Assembly: GCF_006065315.1 (NCBI RefSeq)
Contig: NZ_CP040749.1
Coordinates: 4,548,001 to 4,612,000 of the forward strand
Reading direction: 5' to 3'
Origin: Aureibaculum algae
GTDB taxonomy: Bacteria; Bacteroidota; Bacteroidia; Flavobacteriales; Flavobacteriaceae
DNA: 64,000 nucleotides
The notes below the pieces were generated by a model. That model did no database searches. It saw nothing but the letters and a program-made list of their open reading frames with translations, and had not been told where the DNA came from. The first letter of the stretch is position 1. Every line of letters starts with the position of its first letter. Made by a program: the position numbers and the translations under genes. Of the stretch, positions 17,873-27,670 are shown one piece after another.

Positions 17873-18751
17873 ATGAGTACTTCTTTTGAAAAATATCAAA
17901 AAAGACGATTAAAATCTTCCTATTTTTCTGTGATACTGAGCATCGCTTTTGTATTATTTTTATTAGGATTATTTGGTCTTTTAGTGCTCAATACTAAGAA
18001 AATTTCTGACTATTTTAAAGAACAGTCATCAATAACCATTTTTCTTAATGACGAAGTAGACGCTCAAAAGGTTAAAAATCTTCAAACGCTTTTAGAAAGC
18101 GAAGAATACACAAAATCTATCGTGTACATCTCTAAAGAAGAGGCCGCGAAAATAGCAACTGAAGAAAATGGTGAAGATTTTATGGAATTTTTAGGCTACA
18201 ATCCTCTAAAAAACGCAATTGATTTATATTTAAAAGCTGATTTTGTTTCACCAGAAAAAATGAGTGAAATAGAAAATGAATTAGCAAAAAATAGTATTGT
18301 CAATGAAGTTTCATATGACAAACCTTTAATCGGTTTATTAACAAAAAATATAAAACGTATTAGCTTGTGGGTATTAATTTTTAGTAGTCTTTTTGTATTG
18401 ATAGCAATGTTACTTATTAATAATTCGATACGCTTATCCGTTTACTCAAAAAGATTTACCATAAAAACAATGCAACTTGTTGGAGCTACGAAACGTTTTA
18501 TTCGAAAACCTTTTATTTGGAGCAGTATAAAATTAGGTGCTTTTGGTGCATTGGTAGCATTAATTGCTTTAGCTGTAGCCATGTACTATTTAAATATTAA
18601 TTTTCCAGAATTTGGCTTTTTAGAAAACACTGAATTGATAGCAATTTTATTTGGAAGTATTTTTCTATTAGGCATAATAATATCATGGATAAGTGCTTTT
18701 TTTGCAACACAGCGTTTTTTAAATTTACGAACAGATCAATTATACTATTAA
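17873..18751 (+). CDS. ftsX: Cell division protein FtsX
   Basis: A 292-residue inner-membrane protein that pairs with the ATPase FtsE to control peptidoglycan hydrolases at the division site. It has an N-terminal cytoplasmic tail, membrane helix 1 (VILSIAFVLFLLGLFGLLVL), a periplasmic extracellular-loop domain (SSITIFLNDEVDAQKV ... VSYDKPLIGLL) and three C-terminal helices with the FtsX signature KRFTIKTMQLVGATKRFIRKPF. The start MSTSFEKYQKRRLKSSY is chosen because the longer frame overlaps mce and adds 22 unrelated residues. ftsE is not adjacent. Confidence 0.9.
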   Translation: MSTSFEKYQKRRLKSSYFSVILSIAFVLFLLGLFGLLVLNTKKISDYFKEQSSITIFLNDEVDAQKVKNLQTLLESEEYTKSIVYISKEEAAKIATEENGEDFMEFLGYNPLKNAIDLYLKADFVSPEKMSEIENELAKNSIVNEVSYDKPLIGLLTKNIKRISLWVLIFSSLFVLIAMLLINNSIRLSVYSKRFTIKTMQLVGATKRFIRKPFIWSSIKLGAFGALVALIALAVAMYYLNINFPEFGFLENTELIAILFGSIFLLGIIISWISAFFATQRFLNLRTDQLYY

Positions 18752-18754
18752 AAA

Positions 18755-19006
18755 ATGAGTAAAAAAGAAATCCACAAAAAAACAGAGAATGAATTCCTTT
18801 TTGGGAAAAAGAATTACATGATTATGCTAGTTGGTCTAATTGTAATTGCACTAGGCTTTATATTGATGGCTGGTGGAGGGAGTGATGACCCTACAGTTTT
18901 TAATGAAGAAATTTACAACTTTCAACGAATTAGATTGGCCCCAACGTTAGTACTTATTGGTTTAGCTATAGAAATATACGCCATTTTGGCAAATCCTAAT
19001 AAATAG
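18755..19006 (+). CDS. DUF3098 family small membrane protein
   Basis: An 83-residue protein with two membrane helices (NYMIMLVGLIVIALGFILMAGG and LAPTLVLIGLAIEIYAILAN), separated by a loop with the family's GGGSDDPTVFNEEIYNFQRI pattern. Function is unknown. It sits three bases after ftsX and two bases before uppP, so all are in one operon. This ftsX-DUF3098-uppP-truB order is common in Bacteroidota, from memory, and hints at an envelope role. Confidence 0.85.
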   Translation: MSKKEIHKKTENEFLFGKKNYMIMLVGLIVIALGFILMAGGGSDDPTVFNEEIYNFQRIRLAPTLVLIGLAIEIYAILANPNK

Positions 19007-19008
19007 TA

Positions 19009-19806
19009 ATGAGTTATTTAGAAGCTATTATCTTAGGCCTAATTCAAGGTTTAACGGAGTTTTTACCTGTATCTTCAAGCGGGCATTTAGAACTTACTAA
19101 AGCAATATTTGGAGATAGCTCTCTCCCCGAAGAAAGCTTAACATTTACTGTTATTTTGCACTTTGCAACGGCTTTAAGTACACTAATCATCTTTAGAACA
19201 GAAGTTATTCAAATTTTAAAAGGGTTGTTTCAATTTAAATGGAATGAGGAAATGATTTTTTCATTAAAAATTATTCTTTCCATGATTCCAGCAGTAATTG
19301 TTGGATTGTTATTTGAAGAACAATTAGAATCATTTTTTGGTGGAAAAATTCTGTTAGTCGGTTGTATGCTTATAGTAACAGCAATTTTATTATTACTTGC
19401 TGATCGAGCAAAAAACACCACAAAAGATGTAACATTTCCAAACGCATTAATAATTGGAATTTCACAAGCAATAGCTATGCTGCCAGGAATATCGAGATCA
19501 GGTGCAACAATATCGACTTCTGTCTTATTAGGTGTGGACAGAACCAAGGCTGCCCGATTTTCTTTTTTAATGGTAGTTCCTTTAATTTTTGGAAAAGTAG
19601 CCAAAGATATTATGGGAGGTGATTTAAACTTTGAAAGTGCTCAAATTGGACAAATGACAATTGGATTTATAGCGGCTTTTATTTCAGGATTATTCGCCTG
19701 TACATGGATGATTTCTTTAGTTAAAAAAAGTAAATTATCTTATTTCGCCATCTATTGTACAATTGTCGGATTAATAGCTATTGGCTATGCTCTATTCTTT
19801 AAATAA
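19009..19806 (+). CDS. uppP: Undecaprenyl-diphosphate phosphatase
   Basis: A 265-residue polytopic inner-membrane enzyme that recycles the lipid carrier for peptidoglycan and surface polysaccharide by removing one phosphate from undecaprenyl diphosphate. Both signature regions are present: GLTEFLPVSSSGHLEL near residues 15-30 and the MLPGISRSGATI motif near residue 160. Seven to eight hydrophobic segments are visible. The stop codon shares its last base with the truB start (TAATG), which indicates translational coupling. Confidence 0.95.
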   Translation: MSYLEAIILGLIQGLTEFLPVSSSGHLELTKAIFGDSSLPEESLTFTVILHFATALSTLIIFRTEVIQILKGLFQFKWNEEMIFSLKIILSMIPAVIVGLLFEEQLESFFGGKILLVGCMLIVTAILLLLADRAKNTTKDVTFPNALIIGISQAIAMLPGISRSGATISTSVLLGVDRTKAARFSFLMVVPLIFGKVAKDIMGGDLNFESAQIGQMTIGFIAAFISGLFACTWMISLVKKSKLSYFAIYCTIVGLIAIGYALFFK

Positions 19807-20495
19807 TGACTGAAGAAGATTATAAAAACGGTCAAGTTCTACTTATAGACAAACCTTTAAAATGGACCTCCTTTCAGGTGGTAAACAAATTGAGATGGGC
19901 CATAAAACAACAGTTTAATTTAAAGAAAATTAAAGTAGGTCACGCAGGAACTTTAGACCCTTTAGCAACCGGGTTACTTATTCTTTGTACTGGAAAATTC
20001 ACTAAAAAAATTGACCAATTTCAAGCTCAAATAAAAGAATATACAGGCACTTTTACAGTAGGTGCCACTACTCCATCATACGATTTAGAAACTGAAATTG
20101 ATCAACATTTTGAATTCAGTCATCTAACTAATGAAATTATCCATAATACTACAAAACAATTTATAGGTGAAATTCAACAAAAACCACCTATATTTTCAGC
20201 CTTAAAAAAGGATGGAAAACGGCTTTATGAATTAGCAAGAGCCGGTGAAACCACAGAAATAAAATTACGTGATATAACTATTCCTGAATTTGAAATCACC
20301 AATATTGATCTACCTGAAATTGAATTTAGAGTAGTTTGCAGCAAAGGTACTTATATTCGTTCCTTGGCCTATGATTTTGGATTAGCCTTAAATTCTGGAG
20401 CACATTTATCAAAATTAAGACGTACAAAAATTGGTGACTTTGATGTTAAAAAAGCACAAAGTATTGACGATTTTTTAAACGGCCTAGACCACTAA
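19806..20495 (+). CDS. truB: tRNA pseudouridine(55) synthase
   Basis: A 229-residue cytosolic enzyme that makes pseudouridine-55 in the T-loop of tRNAs. The catalytic aspartate is D51 in KVGHAGTLDPLATGLL. Also seen are the LLIDKPLKWTSFQVV motif, KPPIFSALKKDGKRLYELARAG, and SKGTYIRSLAYDFG. The protein is short because the C-terminal PUA-like region is minimal, as in many Bacteroidota. It is the last gene of the cluster. Confidence 0.94.
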   Translation: MTEEDYKNGQVLLIDKPLKWTSFQVVNKLRWAIKQQFNLKKIKVGHAGTLDPLATGLLILCTGKFTKKIDQFQAQIKEYTGTFTVGATTPSYDLETEIDQHFEFSHLTNEIIHNTTKQFIGEIQQKPPIFSALKKDGKRLYELARAGETTEIKLRDITIPEFEITNIDLPEIEFRVVCSKGTYIRSLAYDFGLALNSGAHLSKLRRTKIGDFDVKKAQSIDDFLNGLDH

Positions 20496-20519
20496 AAACA
20501 AGTACTTCTTGAATTTTGT

Positions 20520-21128
20520 TTAGGCGAATTGACCAACGCTCAACAACTGTAATAAATCACTTTCTATTGCTTTTCCTTTATCGGTATTATACCAATTTTG
20601 AAGTTGCTCTTTAAATGCTGCATCAAGTACCCCAAATTTTTCTTTCTGGTCTGCTACCATTTTAGTTGCAACAGCCGGTCTAGGACCAAAAGTACCTAAT
20701 ACCTCAAGTGTATCTGCATTTAACATTATCAATTTAGGAATTGCTTGTCCGCCATTGGTTAAAAATTGATTCATCAAGGCTTCATTCTCATCTCTTAAAA
20801 CTATTTTCAAATCAATATTTTCAGAAGCTTCAGCAACTTTATTAATTACAGGTAACACTTGAGCTGCATCACCACACCAACCTTCAGACAAAACTAGCCA
20901 AATAAATTTTTCTGTTACATCATTCAAGGCATCTACAGTACTATCTGCGATAGAAATTGTTTTATCTAAACGCTTCATTCTACTATTATTTAACTTACTA
21001 TAATGCAACAAATCTTCAGATTGATTTGGTCCAGTTGCCTTACCTTCTTTTAACAATCCAGTTACCAATTCTCTATACGTTGAATATGATATTGCTTTTT
21101 CTAAACTATTCTTAATATTATCTTTCAT
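20520..21128 (-). CDS. Thioredoxin-like family protein (single-cysteine active site)
   Basis: A 202-residue cytosolic protein. Residues ~73-150 form a thioredoxin fold (FIWLVLSEGWCGDAAQVLPVI ... AIPKLIMLNADTLEVLGTFGPRP), with the conserved cis-proline in AIPKL. The usual CxxC is replaced by WCGDAA, so only the first cysteine remains; a classic dithiol oxidoreductase reaction is unlikely. The N-terminal ~60 residues are helical. This matches a thioredoxin subfamily common in Bacteroidota whose role is not established. It is convergent with truB. Confidence 0.8.
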   Translation of the reverse strand: MKDNIKNSLEKAISYSTYRELVTGLLKEGKATGPNQSEDLLHYSKLNNSRMKRLDKTISIADSTVDALNDVTEKFIWLVLSEGWCGDAAQVLPVINKVAEASENIDLKIVLRDENEALMNQFLTNGGQAIPKLIMLNADTLEVLGTFGPRPAVATKMVADQKEKFGVLDAAFKEQLQNWYNTDKGKAIESDLLQLLSVGQFA

Positions 21129-21147
21129 CTATATTTATTTAAGCCCG

Positions 21148-21155
21148 CAAATTTA
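21148..21155 (-). promoter_or_regulatory. -7 promoter element TAAATTTG of the thioredoxin-like gene
   Basis: A perfect TAnnTTTG on the minus strand, 19 bp upstream of the ATG. It gives a very short leader. Confidence 0.5.
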
Positions 21156-21198
21156 AGAAATGTTTAGTCGAAGAAATGTTACAAATATTACACAAAAA

Positions 21199-22152
21199 CT
21201 AATTTACTTCTTTTATTAATTTTAAATTTTCCAACATCGCTTTCGTCATTTTCTCTAAATCAAAATTCGGCTTCCAATTCCAATCTTTTTGAGCTTGGCT
21301 ATCATCCATATTTTGCGGCCAACTATCGGCAATTTGTTGTCTAAAATCAGGCGAGTAGTTTATACTAAAATCTGGTATTTGTTTTTTTATAGATTCCGCT
21401 ATCTCCTTTGGTGTAAAATCAGTTGCAGAAATATTATAAGAAGCAAAGCCATTTGGCAAATCAGCATCCATTAAACTAATAGTTGCATCAATGGCATCAT
21501 CCATATACATCATTGGCAATCTTGTATCTTCAGACAAAAAACACTCATAACTGCCATCTGATAATGCCTTATGATAGATTTCTACAGCATAATCTGTTGT
21601 ACCACCTCCTGGAGGTGTCTTCCAGCTTATTATACCAGGGTAACGAACACTCCTAACATCAATACCATATTTTGCTTTATAATAAGCACACCATCGTTCT
21701 CCAGCCAACTTACTTATTCCGTAAACCGTAGAAGGTTCTGTAACGGTTACTTGAGGTGTATCTATATTTGGTGTTGTTTTACCAAACACAGCTATAGAAC
21801 TTGGCCAAAATACTTTTTTTAAATACCCCTCTTGAGCTAATTCTAACACATACAACAAACTATTTATGTTTAAATCCCATGCCCTGTGTGGATATTTTTC
21901 AGCAGTAACAGAAACCATCGCTGCCATTAGATAAACTTCAGAAACATTATGTTTTTTAATAACTTGCAAAATTGCTCCTTTGTACGTAGCGTCTAATATT
22001 TCAAAAACCCCATTTTGCATTAGTTCATCTGAACCATTTTTAATATCTGAAGCTATTACTTTTTCATTACCATAAATGCTTCTTAACTTAAGCACAAGTT
22101 CAGAACCTATTTGTCCACAAGCACCAATAACTAGTATTGAATTATTATTCAT
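21199..22152 (-). CDS. tdh: L-threonine 3-dehydrogenase, short-chain (epimerase-like) type
   Basis: A 317-residue NAD-dependent enzyme of the extended SDR family. The Rossmann motif is GACGQIG (10-16), the catalytic Ser lies in WPSSIAVFG (~118) and the YxxxK pair is Y144/K148 in STVYGISKLAGERW. The RYPGIISW and GGGTTDYAVEIYHKAL segments are typical of the UDP-galactose-epimerase-like threonine dehydrogenases known from Flavobacterium, which oxidise threonine to 2-amino-3-oxobutyrate. No glycine C-acetyltransferase (kbl) gene is adjacent. A sugar-nucleotide epimerase is the alternative but fits less well. Confidence 0.8.
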   Translation of the reverse strand: MNNNSILVIGACGQIGSELVLKLRSIYGNEKVIASDIKNGSDELMQNGVFEILDATYKGAILQVIKKHNVSEVYLMAAMVSVTAEKYPHRAWDLNINSLLYVLELAQEGYLKKVFWPSSIAVFGKTTPNIDTPQVTVTEPSTVYGISKLAGERWCAYYKAKYGIDVRSVRYPGIISWKTPPGGGTTDYAVEIYHKALSDGSYECFLSEDTRLPMMYMDDAIDATISLMDADLPNGFASYNISATDFTPKEIAESIKKQIPDFSINYSPDFRQQIADSWPQNMDDSQAQKDWNWKPNFDLEKMTKAMLENLKLIKEVN

Positions 22153-22262
22153 GTATTTTATTTTATATCTAACACAAAATTAATAAATTAAAAATGCCTA
22201 ATTTGTCAAATGGTTACTTATTTATTTAACTTTGTCACTCGTCTTATTTGCAAATTAATTAT

Positions 22263-22856
22263 ATGAATTATTTAAAAATCGTTTACTTTTTCGTATTTAT
22301 CTTAGCATTAAATTCATGTAAAAAGAATGATAATAATCAAGTGAATAGAAACTCTATACTTACAGATTCCATTGCAGAAACTGATAAAAAAACCATTAGA
22401 GCTATCGGAGAAACACTGTCACCAGAAGGCAAGGAAACCATTAAAGATTGGAAAGAGTATCAACAATTGGATGATTTTTTGGATAATTTTTATAGCAGCT
22501 CACCGAATGAAGCATTAAATCTTTCAAAAGAACTATCTCATACAACAAAGCAACTAATAGACTCTTTAAAAATTGATAGATTCAAACAACCAGATGTTAG
22601 CATCAGACTGAACGTTATTCATAACTACGCACTGCGATTAACTGATATGTCAACCATACCTAACATTAGCCCTTCAGAAGTACAAGATGAAACCCAAAAT
22701 ATTTTAGATGCTTTTTCGTCTCTAAATAAAAAAATAAATAACTTGGCCAAACAAGAAAAATTAGAAAAAGAATTGAAAGGCTTTACAGCTCCAATACTCA
22801 TTGAAGAGGATAGTATATCTATAAATAATCCACCTACTCAACAACAAATAAAATAG
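22263..22856 (+). CDS. Putative lipoprotein of unknown function
   Basis: A 197-residue protein starting MNYLKIVYFFVFILALNSCKK, with a clear lipobox (LNSC). An upstream in-frame TTG would add five polar residues and is not preferred. The mature part is hydrophilic and helical (DDFLDNFYSSSPNEALNLSKELSHTTKQ, NKKINNLAKQEKLEKELK) and ends in a short loose tail (NNPPTQQQIK). No enzymatic motif is visible. It is probably anchored to the periplasmic face of a membrane. It is divergent from tdh and followed by a weak hairpin. Confidence 0.7.
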   Translation: MNYLKIVYFFVFILALNSCKKNDNNQVNRNSILTDSIAETDKKTIRAIGETLSPEGKETIKDWKEYQQLDDFLDNFYSSSPNEALNLSKELSHTTKQLIDSLKIDRFKQPDVSIRLNVIHNYALRLTDMSTIPNISPSEVQDETQNILDAFSSLNKKINNLAKQEKLEKELKGFTAPILIEEDSISINNPPTQQQIK

Positions 22857-22888
22857 AATTTCACTATTTTATAAAAATCTTGAATATT

Positions 22889-22911
22889 ATCATTTTTTAA
22901 TAAAAAGTGAT
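22889..22911 (+). terminator. Hairpin after the lipoprotein gene
   Basis: A ~10-bp stem (22889-22898 with 22902-22911, one G-T pair) followed by TATTTTT, 33 bp after the stop. Confidence 0.5.
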
Positions 22912-22961
22912 TATTTTTCTAAATTGGAGATATTACCTTAATCGAATTCAGATCTGATTCT

Positions 22962-25900
22962 ATGTATATAAAATTACTTTTTCTTATATTACTATTTCTA
23001 TCTGTCCAAATATCATTTTCACAAGGCCTACCTTTGGATGTAAATAGTGGAAATAGTATTCAAAAAAATAAAACGACAAATACTACTTTTGAAAATACAG
23101 TTGGTCTTTATGAGAATTATTTCTCAACTAAAAATATTGCAAAAAAAGGAAGTGGATACAAACCTTTTAAAAGGTGGGAATATCATTGGAGTCGTTTTCT
23201 TCAAGAAGATGGGACAATTACACCTTCCAAACTTTTATGGAATGCTTGGGAGCAAAAACAGCAAATGTCAAAATCAACTAAAGCGACTAGCAATTGGAAT
23301 GCTGTAGGGCCTTTTTCTCAATCAAGTAATAGTGGACAAGGTAGAGTAAATACAGTTTTTGTTGACCCAAATAATACAAATACTATCTATGTTGGAGCAC
23401 CTGCAGGTGGTTTATGGAAATCTATAGACGCAGGAGTAAACTGGACTCCACTAACCGATGATTTACCTCAAATTGGAGTATCAGGAATTACAGTTGACCC
23501 TAACAACTCTAATATCATTTATATTTCAACGGGCGATGATGATGCTGGAGATTCATATTCTGTTGGTGTCTTAAAATCGACAAATGGCGGTGTTACTTGG
23601 AACCAAACTGGCTCATTGGGCTCTATAAGTGGAGATAATGGCTATAACACGTGTAATGAAATTTTAATAGACCCATCGAATTCTAATATAATTTGGGTGG
23701 CTACAGGAGGTGGATTATTTAAATCTACAAATGGAGGCATAACTTGGATTAATAAAATTACTGGTATTCATATAAGAGATTTTAAACTTAAACCTAACGA
23801 TCCAAATACCGTTTATGCAGTCTCAAGAAGTACATTTTATATATCAACCGATGGTGGTGCAACATTCACCACAACATCCGCAGGTTTACCAAACGCTAGT
23901 ACTACAGGAAGGTTAAGGGTGGAAGTTACTCCAGCTAATGGAGCATCTAACACTGTTTATGTTTTAGCTACAGATAATAGTTATGATTTTGTAGGTGTAT
24001 ATAAATCTATCAATAGTGCCAATAGTTTTATACAATTAACCCAAAATAAAACCAAACCCGACGGAGAGTCAAATGAGTTATTTGTAGATATATTTGGTGG
24101 TAGTCAGCAAGCTTGGTTCGATTTAGCTTTTGCTATTTCCCCTACTGATGAAAACATGATTTTTGTTGGTGTATTAGATATATGGAGATCAACAAATGAA
24201 GGTAATAATTTTTCAAGAATTAATGATTGGCGTCAGCAAACAACTTCTTATACACATGCTGATATTCATTTTTTAAGATATTACAATGGAATATTGTATG
24301 CAGGTACAGACGGTGGGGTTTATAAATCTTCTAATAATGGCACAACATTTACTGATCTCACTAAAAATTTAGCCATTAGTCAATTTTACAAACTTTCTGT
24401 TGCCAAAAGTACTTCAACTAAAATGTCTGGCGGCTTACAAGATAATGGTGGATTTTCCTTAATTAATAACAATTGGCATAACTTTCATGGGGGTGATGGT
24501 ATGGACTCTGCTGCCGATCCTAATGATGAAAATACATTTTATGGTTTTACACAATATGGTAGTGTATTAACCAAAACCACTGATGGCGGTTTAAGTAGCA
24601 ACACCATAGCCAGTGCCCCAGTATCGGAAATTGGCACTAATGATACTGGTGGAAATTGGGTTACACCTCTAGTAATTAGTAAAGCAGGAGAAATATATGC
24701 CGGATATAAACAGTTATATCAACTAGTTGACAACAATTGGATTCAAATATCTAATCATAATTTTGGTTCTAATCTTGAGGCTATTGAAATAGATCCGAGT
24801 AATAATAACAATATTTTAGTATCTAGAGGTAGCATACTTTACATTAGTGATGATAAGGGTAAAACCTTTACAACCCATAGCTCTTCACAAACTGGTATTT
24901 CGGGTACGAACATAAGCTCTATTGAAGTTCATAGCTCTAATAGTAATATAGTGTGGTTAACAACTACTGGAGTTAGTAATGTTTCCGGCCCTAGTAGTGG
25001 ACATAATGGAGGAGGTGTTTATAAATCGACAGATGGAGGTTTTACATTTACCGACATATCTCCGGGCTTGCCAGACGAATCTAAATTTGTGATAAGACAT
25101 CATCCCTTTTCTACTAATAACTCTATCTATTTAGGTACAGCACTGGGTATTTATCATAGAAATGATGACTCCAACACTTGGGAAGTTTTTTCGACGGGTT
25201 TACCAAATGTTGCGATTCCTGATATTGAAATAAATCCTTATGATGCAAAAATTACTGCCGCAACTTACGGTAGAAGTGTTTGGCAATCTAGTATACCATC
25301 TATTACATTACCTACAAATGAAATTGAATTAACTAAGATAAGTTCACCTAATAATAGTATAACCTGTGGTCAGGTTACGCCAAAATTATTAATTACAAAT
25401 AATGGTCAAACCCCCATAACTTCATTTTCGGTAAATTATAATGTTGACAGTGGTGCAAATCAAACTTTTAATTGGACAGGAAACATAGCTTCAAACGTAA
25501 ATAGTACTATTGAGTTACCCGCTATTTCAGCTAGTACTGAAGGAATACATACTTTAGAAACTACTGTTGTTTTGACTGATGATGCTAATATTTTCAACAA
25601 TTCAGCTTCAACATCATTTACAACTAACACCTCTGGAGATGGTCAAGAAATAAATAATTTTGATGATAACACTACTGATCAATGGATTGTTTCCGATAAT
25701 AATTTATGGCAAATTGGCACACCTACCACAACGCTTTTAAACAATAAAGTTTCTTCTGGTTATATAACAAATCCGTCAGGAAATTATCCAGATCAAACAA
25801 CCAGCTATTTAACATCACCATGTTATTATTTAGTAGGATTAGAAAATCCTATTTTAAAATTTAAAATGGCTTTTGACCTTGAAGAAAATTGGGATATAAT

Positions 25901-26462
25901 ATATGTAGAATATTCCACAAATCAAGGTGAAAACTGGGAAGTACTTGGTACAGCTACTGACCCAAATTGGTACAATAGCAATAGAACAAATGCATCCTCT
26001 GGGGTCGCTGACGATTGTCAAAATTGTCCTGGTGCTCAATGGACTGGTACAGATACAATTTTAAAGGAATATAGTTACAATTTATCGGCATTGAACGGAG
26101 AATCAAATGTGATTTTTAGATTTGTATTTGTTTCAGATCCCGCCGTTAATAATGAAGGTGTTGTTATCGATGATTTTCAAATTGACGCCACCGCTATTTT
26201 GGGAACTGACGACTTTGATGAAGGTGAATTTTTAATTTACCCAAATCCGTCTGCAACTATTTTTAATATTAAAAGAAGAAATACTGCCGGACAAAATATG
26301 ACTATTAACGTGTTTGATATGACTGGTAAATTAATACAAAAACAAAGAAATATTACTAATGAGAATTATCAATTACAAATGACGGGAGTGGCTAAAGGCG
26401 TATATTTCATGAAAATTAGTATTGACAACAAAAACTTAGTGAAAAAATTAATTCTAAACTAA
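22962..26462 (+). CDS. Secreted BNR/VPS10-like beta-propeller protein with T9SS type A sorting domain
   Basis: A 1166-residue secreted protein. The signal peptide is MYIKLLFLILLFLSVQISFSQ. Residues ~100-780 contain many sortilin/BNR-type blades, seen as repeated SxDGGxTW variants (SIDAGVNWTPLTDDLP, STNGGVTW, STNGGITW, STDGGATF, SSNNGTTF, STDGGFTF), which point to a multi-bladed propeller. Residues ~790-870 look Ig/CARDB-like and ~880-1070 like an MAM/jelly-roll module with CPGAQW. The last ~80 residues (FLIYPNPSATIFNI ... GVYFMKISIDNKNLVKKLILN) are a canonical type A T9SS tail. It should be exported across the outer membrane. The target is unknown; glycan or protein binding is inferred. Confidence 0.87.
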   Translation: MYIKLLFLILLFLSVQISFSQGLPLDVNSGNSIQKNKTTNTTFENTVGLYENYFSTKNIAKKGSGYKPFKRWEYHWSRFLQEDGTITPSKLLWNAWEQKQQMSKSTKATSNWNAVGPFSQSSNSGQGRVNTVFVDPNNTNTIYVGAPAGGLWKSIDAGVNWTPLTDDLPQIGVSGITVDPNNSNIIYISTGDDDAGDSYSVGVLKSTNGGVTWNQTGSLGSISGDNGYNTCNEILIDPSNSNIIWVATGGGLFKSTNGGITWINKITGIHIRDFKLKPNDPNTVYAVSRSTFYISTDGGATFTTTSAGLPNASTTGRLRVEVTPANGASNTVYVLATDNSYDFVGVYKSINSANSFIQLTQNKTKPDGESNELFVDIFGGSQQAWFDLAFAISPTDENMIFVGVLDIWRSTNEGNNFSRINDWRQQTTSYTHADIHFLRYYNGILYAGTDGGVYKSSNNGTTFTDLTKNLAISQFYKLSVAKSTSTKMSGGLQDNGGFSLINNNWHNFHGGDGMDSAADPNDENTFYGFTQYGSVLTKTTDGGLSSNTIASAPVSEIGTNDTGGNWVTPLVISKAGEIYAGYKQLYQLVDNNWIQISNHNFGSNLEAIEIDPSNNNNILVSRGSILYISDDKGKTFTTHSSSQTGISGTNISSIEVHSSNSNIVWLTTTGVSNVSGPSSGHNGGGVYKSTDGGFTFTDISPGLPDESKFVIRHHPFSTNNSIYLGTALGIYHRNDDSNTWEVFSTGLPNVAIPDIEINPYDAKITAATYGRSVWQSSIPSITLPTNEIELTKISSPNNSITCGQVTPKLLITNNGQTPITSFSVNYNVDSGANQTFNWTGNIASNVNSTIELPAISASTEGIHTLETTVVLTDDANIFNNSASTSFTTNTSGDGQEINNFDDNTTDQWIVSDNNLWQIGTPTTTLLNNKVSSGYITNPSGNYPDQTTSYLTSPCYYLVGLENPILKFKMAFDLEENWDIIYVEYSTNQGENWEVLGTATDPNWYNSNRTNASSGVADDCQNCPGAQWTGTDTILKEYSYNLSALNGESNVIFRFVFVSDPAVNNEGVVIDDFQIDATAILGTDDFDEGEFLIYPNPSATIFNIKRRNTAGQNMTINVFDMTGKLIQKQRNITNENYQLQMTGVAKGVYFMKISIDNKNLVKKLILN

Positions 26463-26532
26463 CACACAAAACAATTGGTATAGAACATTCAATAATTTAC
26501 GATTTCTAGTCTTTATTATAAAATACTTATAA

Positions 26533-26540
26533 TATATTTG
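26533..26540 (+). promoter_or_regulatory. -7 promoter element TATATTTG of the barrel gene
   Basis: Perfect TAnnTTTG in the 105-bp gap after the T9SS propeller gene, 27 bp before the ATG. Confidence 0.5.
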
Positions 26541-26567
26541 CCAAGAATTTTATGAAATCAAAAATAA

Positions 26568-27062
26568 ATGAAAAATATACTTACAATAATAGCCTTATTT
26601 AGCTTTATCCATATAAATGCACAAGCTTTTTATGGAAAAGAAGATAGTAAATTCCAAATAGGTGTTAATTTTCAACATAACGCTACTTCTATAAATGTTG
26701 CTTATGACTATGGGTTAGGTGAAAATTTTTCAATAGGCTTATCTTCATCTTATGCTTTGGGAGTACCTGAGGCTATAGATGCAAAATTCGACGATCGTAT
26801 TGACTTAAAAGCAAGGTTTAACGCTAACATAGGTTCTGTATTAAACATAGATGAAAATTTTGATTTTTATCCAGGACTTAATTTTAATCTAAAGAATTTT
26901 GGAGCACATGCAGGGGCACGTTATTTCTTTAGTGATGGTTTTGGAGTATTCTCTGAAGTCAACTTTCCAATTGCAAAATACAACGCTGGTACTTTAACTG
27001 ACGCCGAAAAATTACATAACCAATTTACTTTTAGCATAGGAACTGTATTTAATTTAAATTAA
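26568..27062 (+). CDS. Small outer-membrane beta-barrel-like protein (DUF6646-like)
   Basis: A 164-residue protein with a signal peptide (MKNILTIIALFSFIHINAQ) and a body of alternating-residue strands (FQIGVNFQHNATSINVAYDYGL, FSIGLSSSYALG, KARFNANIGSVLNI, AHAGARYFFSDGFGVFSEVNFPI) ending FSIGTVFNLN. The pattern fits an eight-stranded barrel in the outer membrane. No specific function is visible. A TAnnTTTG promoter lies 28 bp upstream, so it is transcribed apart from the T9SS gene before it. It is convergent with recX with a 3-bp gap. Confidence 0.72.
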   Translation: MKNILTIIALFSFIHINAQAFYGKEDSKFQIGVNFQHNATSINVAYDYGLGENFSIGLSSSYALGVPEAIDAKFDDRIDLKARFNANIGSVLNIDENFDFYPGLNFNLKNFGAHAGARYFFSDGFGVFSEVNFPIAKYNAGTLTDAEKLHNQFTFSIGTVFNLN

Positions 27063-27065
27063 ATT

Positions 27066-27539
27066 CTAAGACGTTAGCTCAGATACTTTACTGTAAACCA
27101 AATCCGTTTCCCAACCTCGGTACAGCAAGTAATCAGCCAATTTTTTTCTTTTCTTTTGAATATTTGTCTCTGTTATCTGAGTATATTTTTTTTTTGCTAA
27201 TTGGTCAAAAGTAGTAAGATACTCAGATTCATTTATCTCCTTGAGAGCCTGAGTTATATTGTAATTTGTTATTTTTCTAAATTTCAACTCTCTTATTATC
27301 CGCCCCTTTCCCCATTTTTTTATATTAAATTTACCTCGAGCGAATGATTTAGAAAAACGCTCTTCATTTAAAAAATCATGTTGTAATAAGTGTAAAATAA
27401 TTTCTTCTTTTTCTTCTTGGGATAAATACATCTCATATAACTTTCTTTCCAACTCTGAATGGCACCGCTCTTGATAAGCACAATAATTTTCTAGCCGTCT
27501 TTTAGCTTCTTCAAGAGAATAAATTTTCTTATTTGTCAT
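27066..27539 (-). CDS. recX: Regulatory protein RecX
   Basis: A 157-residue helical protein that modulates RecA filament activity. Three tandem three-helix repeats are visible, with the family signatures YCAYQERCHSELERKL, FLNEERFSKSFARGKFNIKKWGKGRIIRELK and KKLADYLLYRGWETDLVYSKV. The length fits the family. recA is not in the window. It is convergent with the barrel gene. Confidence 0.9.
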   Translation of the reverse strand: MTNKKIYSLEEAKRRLENYCAYQERCHSELERKLYEMYLSQEEKEEIILHLLQHDFLNEERFSKSFARGKFNIKKWGKGRIIRELKFRKITNYNITQALKEINESEYLTTFDQLAKKKYTQITETNIQKKRKKLADYLLYRGWETDLVYSKVSELTS

Positions 27540-27670
27540 AATAGATTTCGAATCAATTTATACTACTGCACAAAATACTGCGTTTAGTTCTTGTAATAAT
27601 GTGGAAATTATTTATAACTGATTTTTTTTAGAGCTTACTTCCAAAGTAAGCCAATATAATATATTTTATT

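Noticed and set aside
27633-27651. Hairpin (GCTTACT / AGTAAGC) before the second T9SS gene as a riboswitch or terminator
   Set aside because: It is only 7 bp, has no T-run, and has no conserved aptamer-like sequence. It may be chance.
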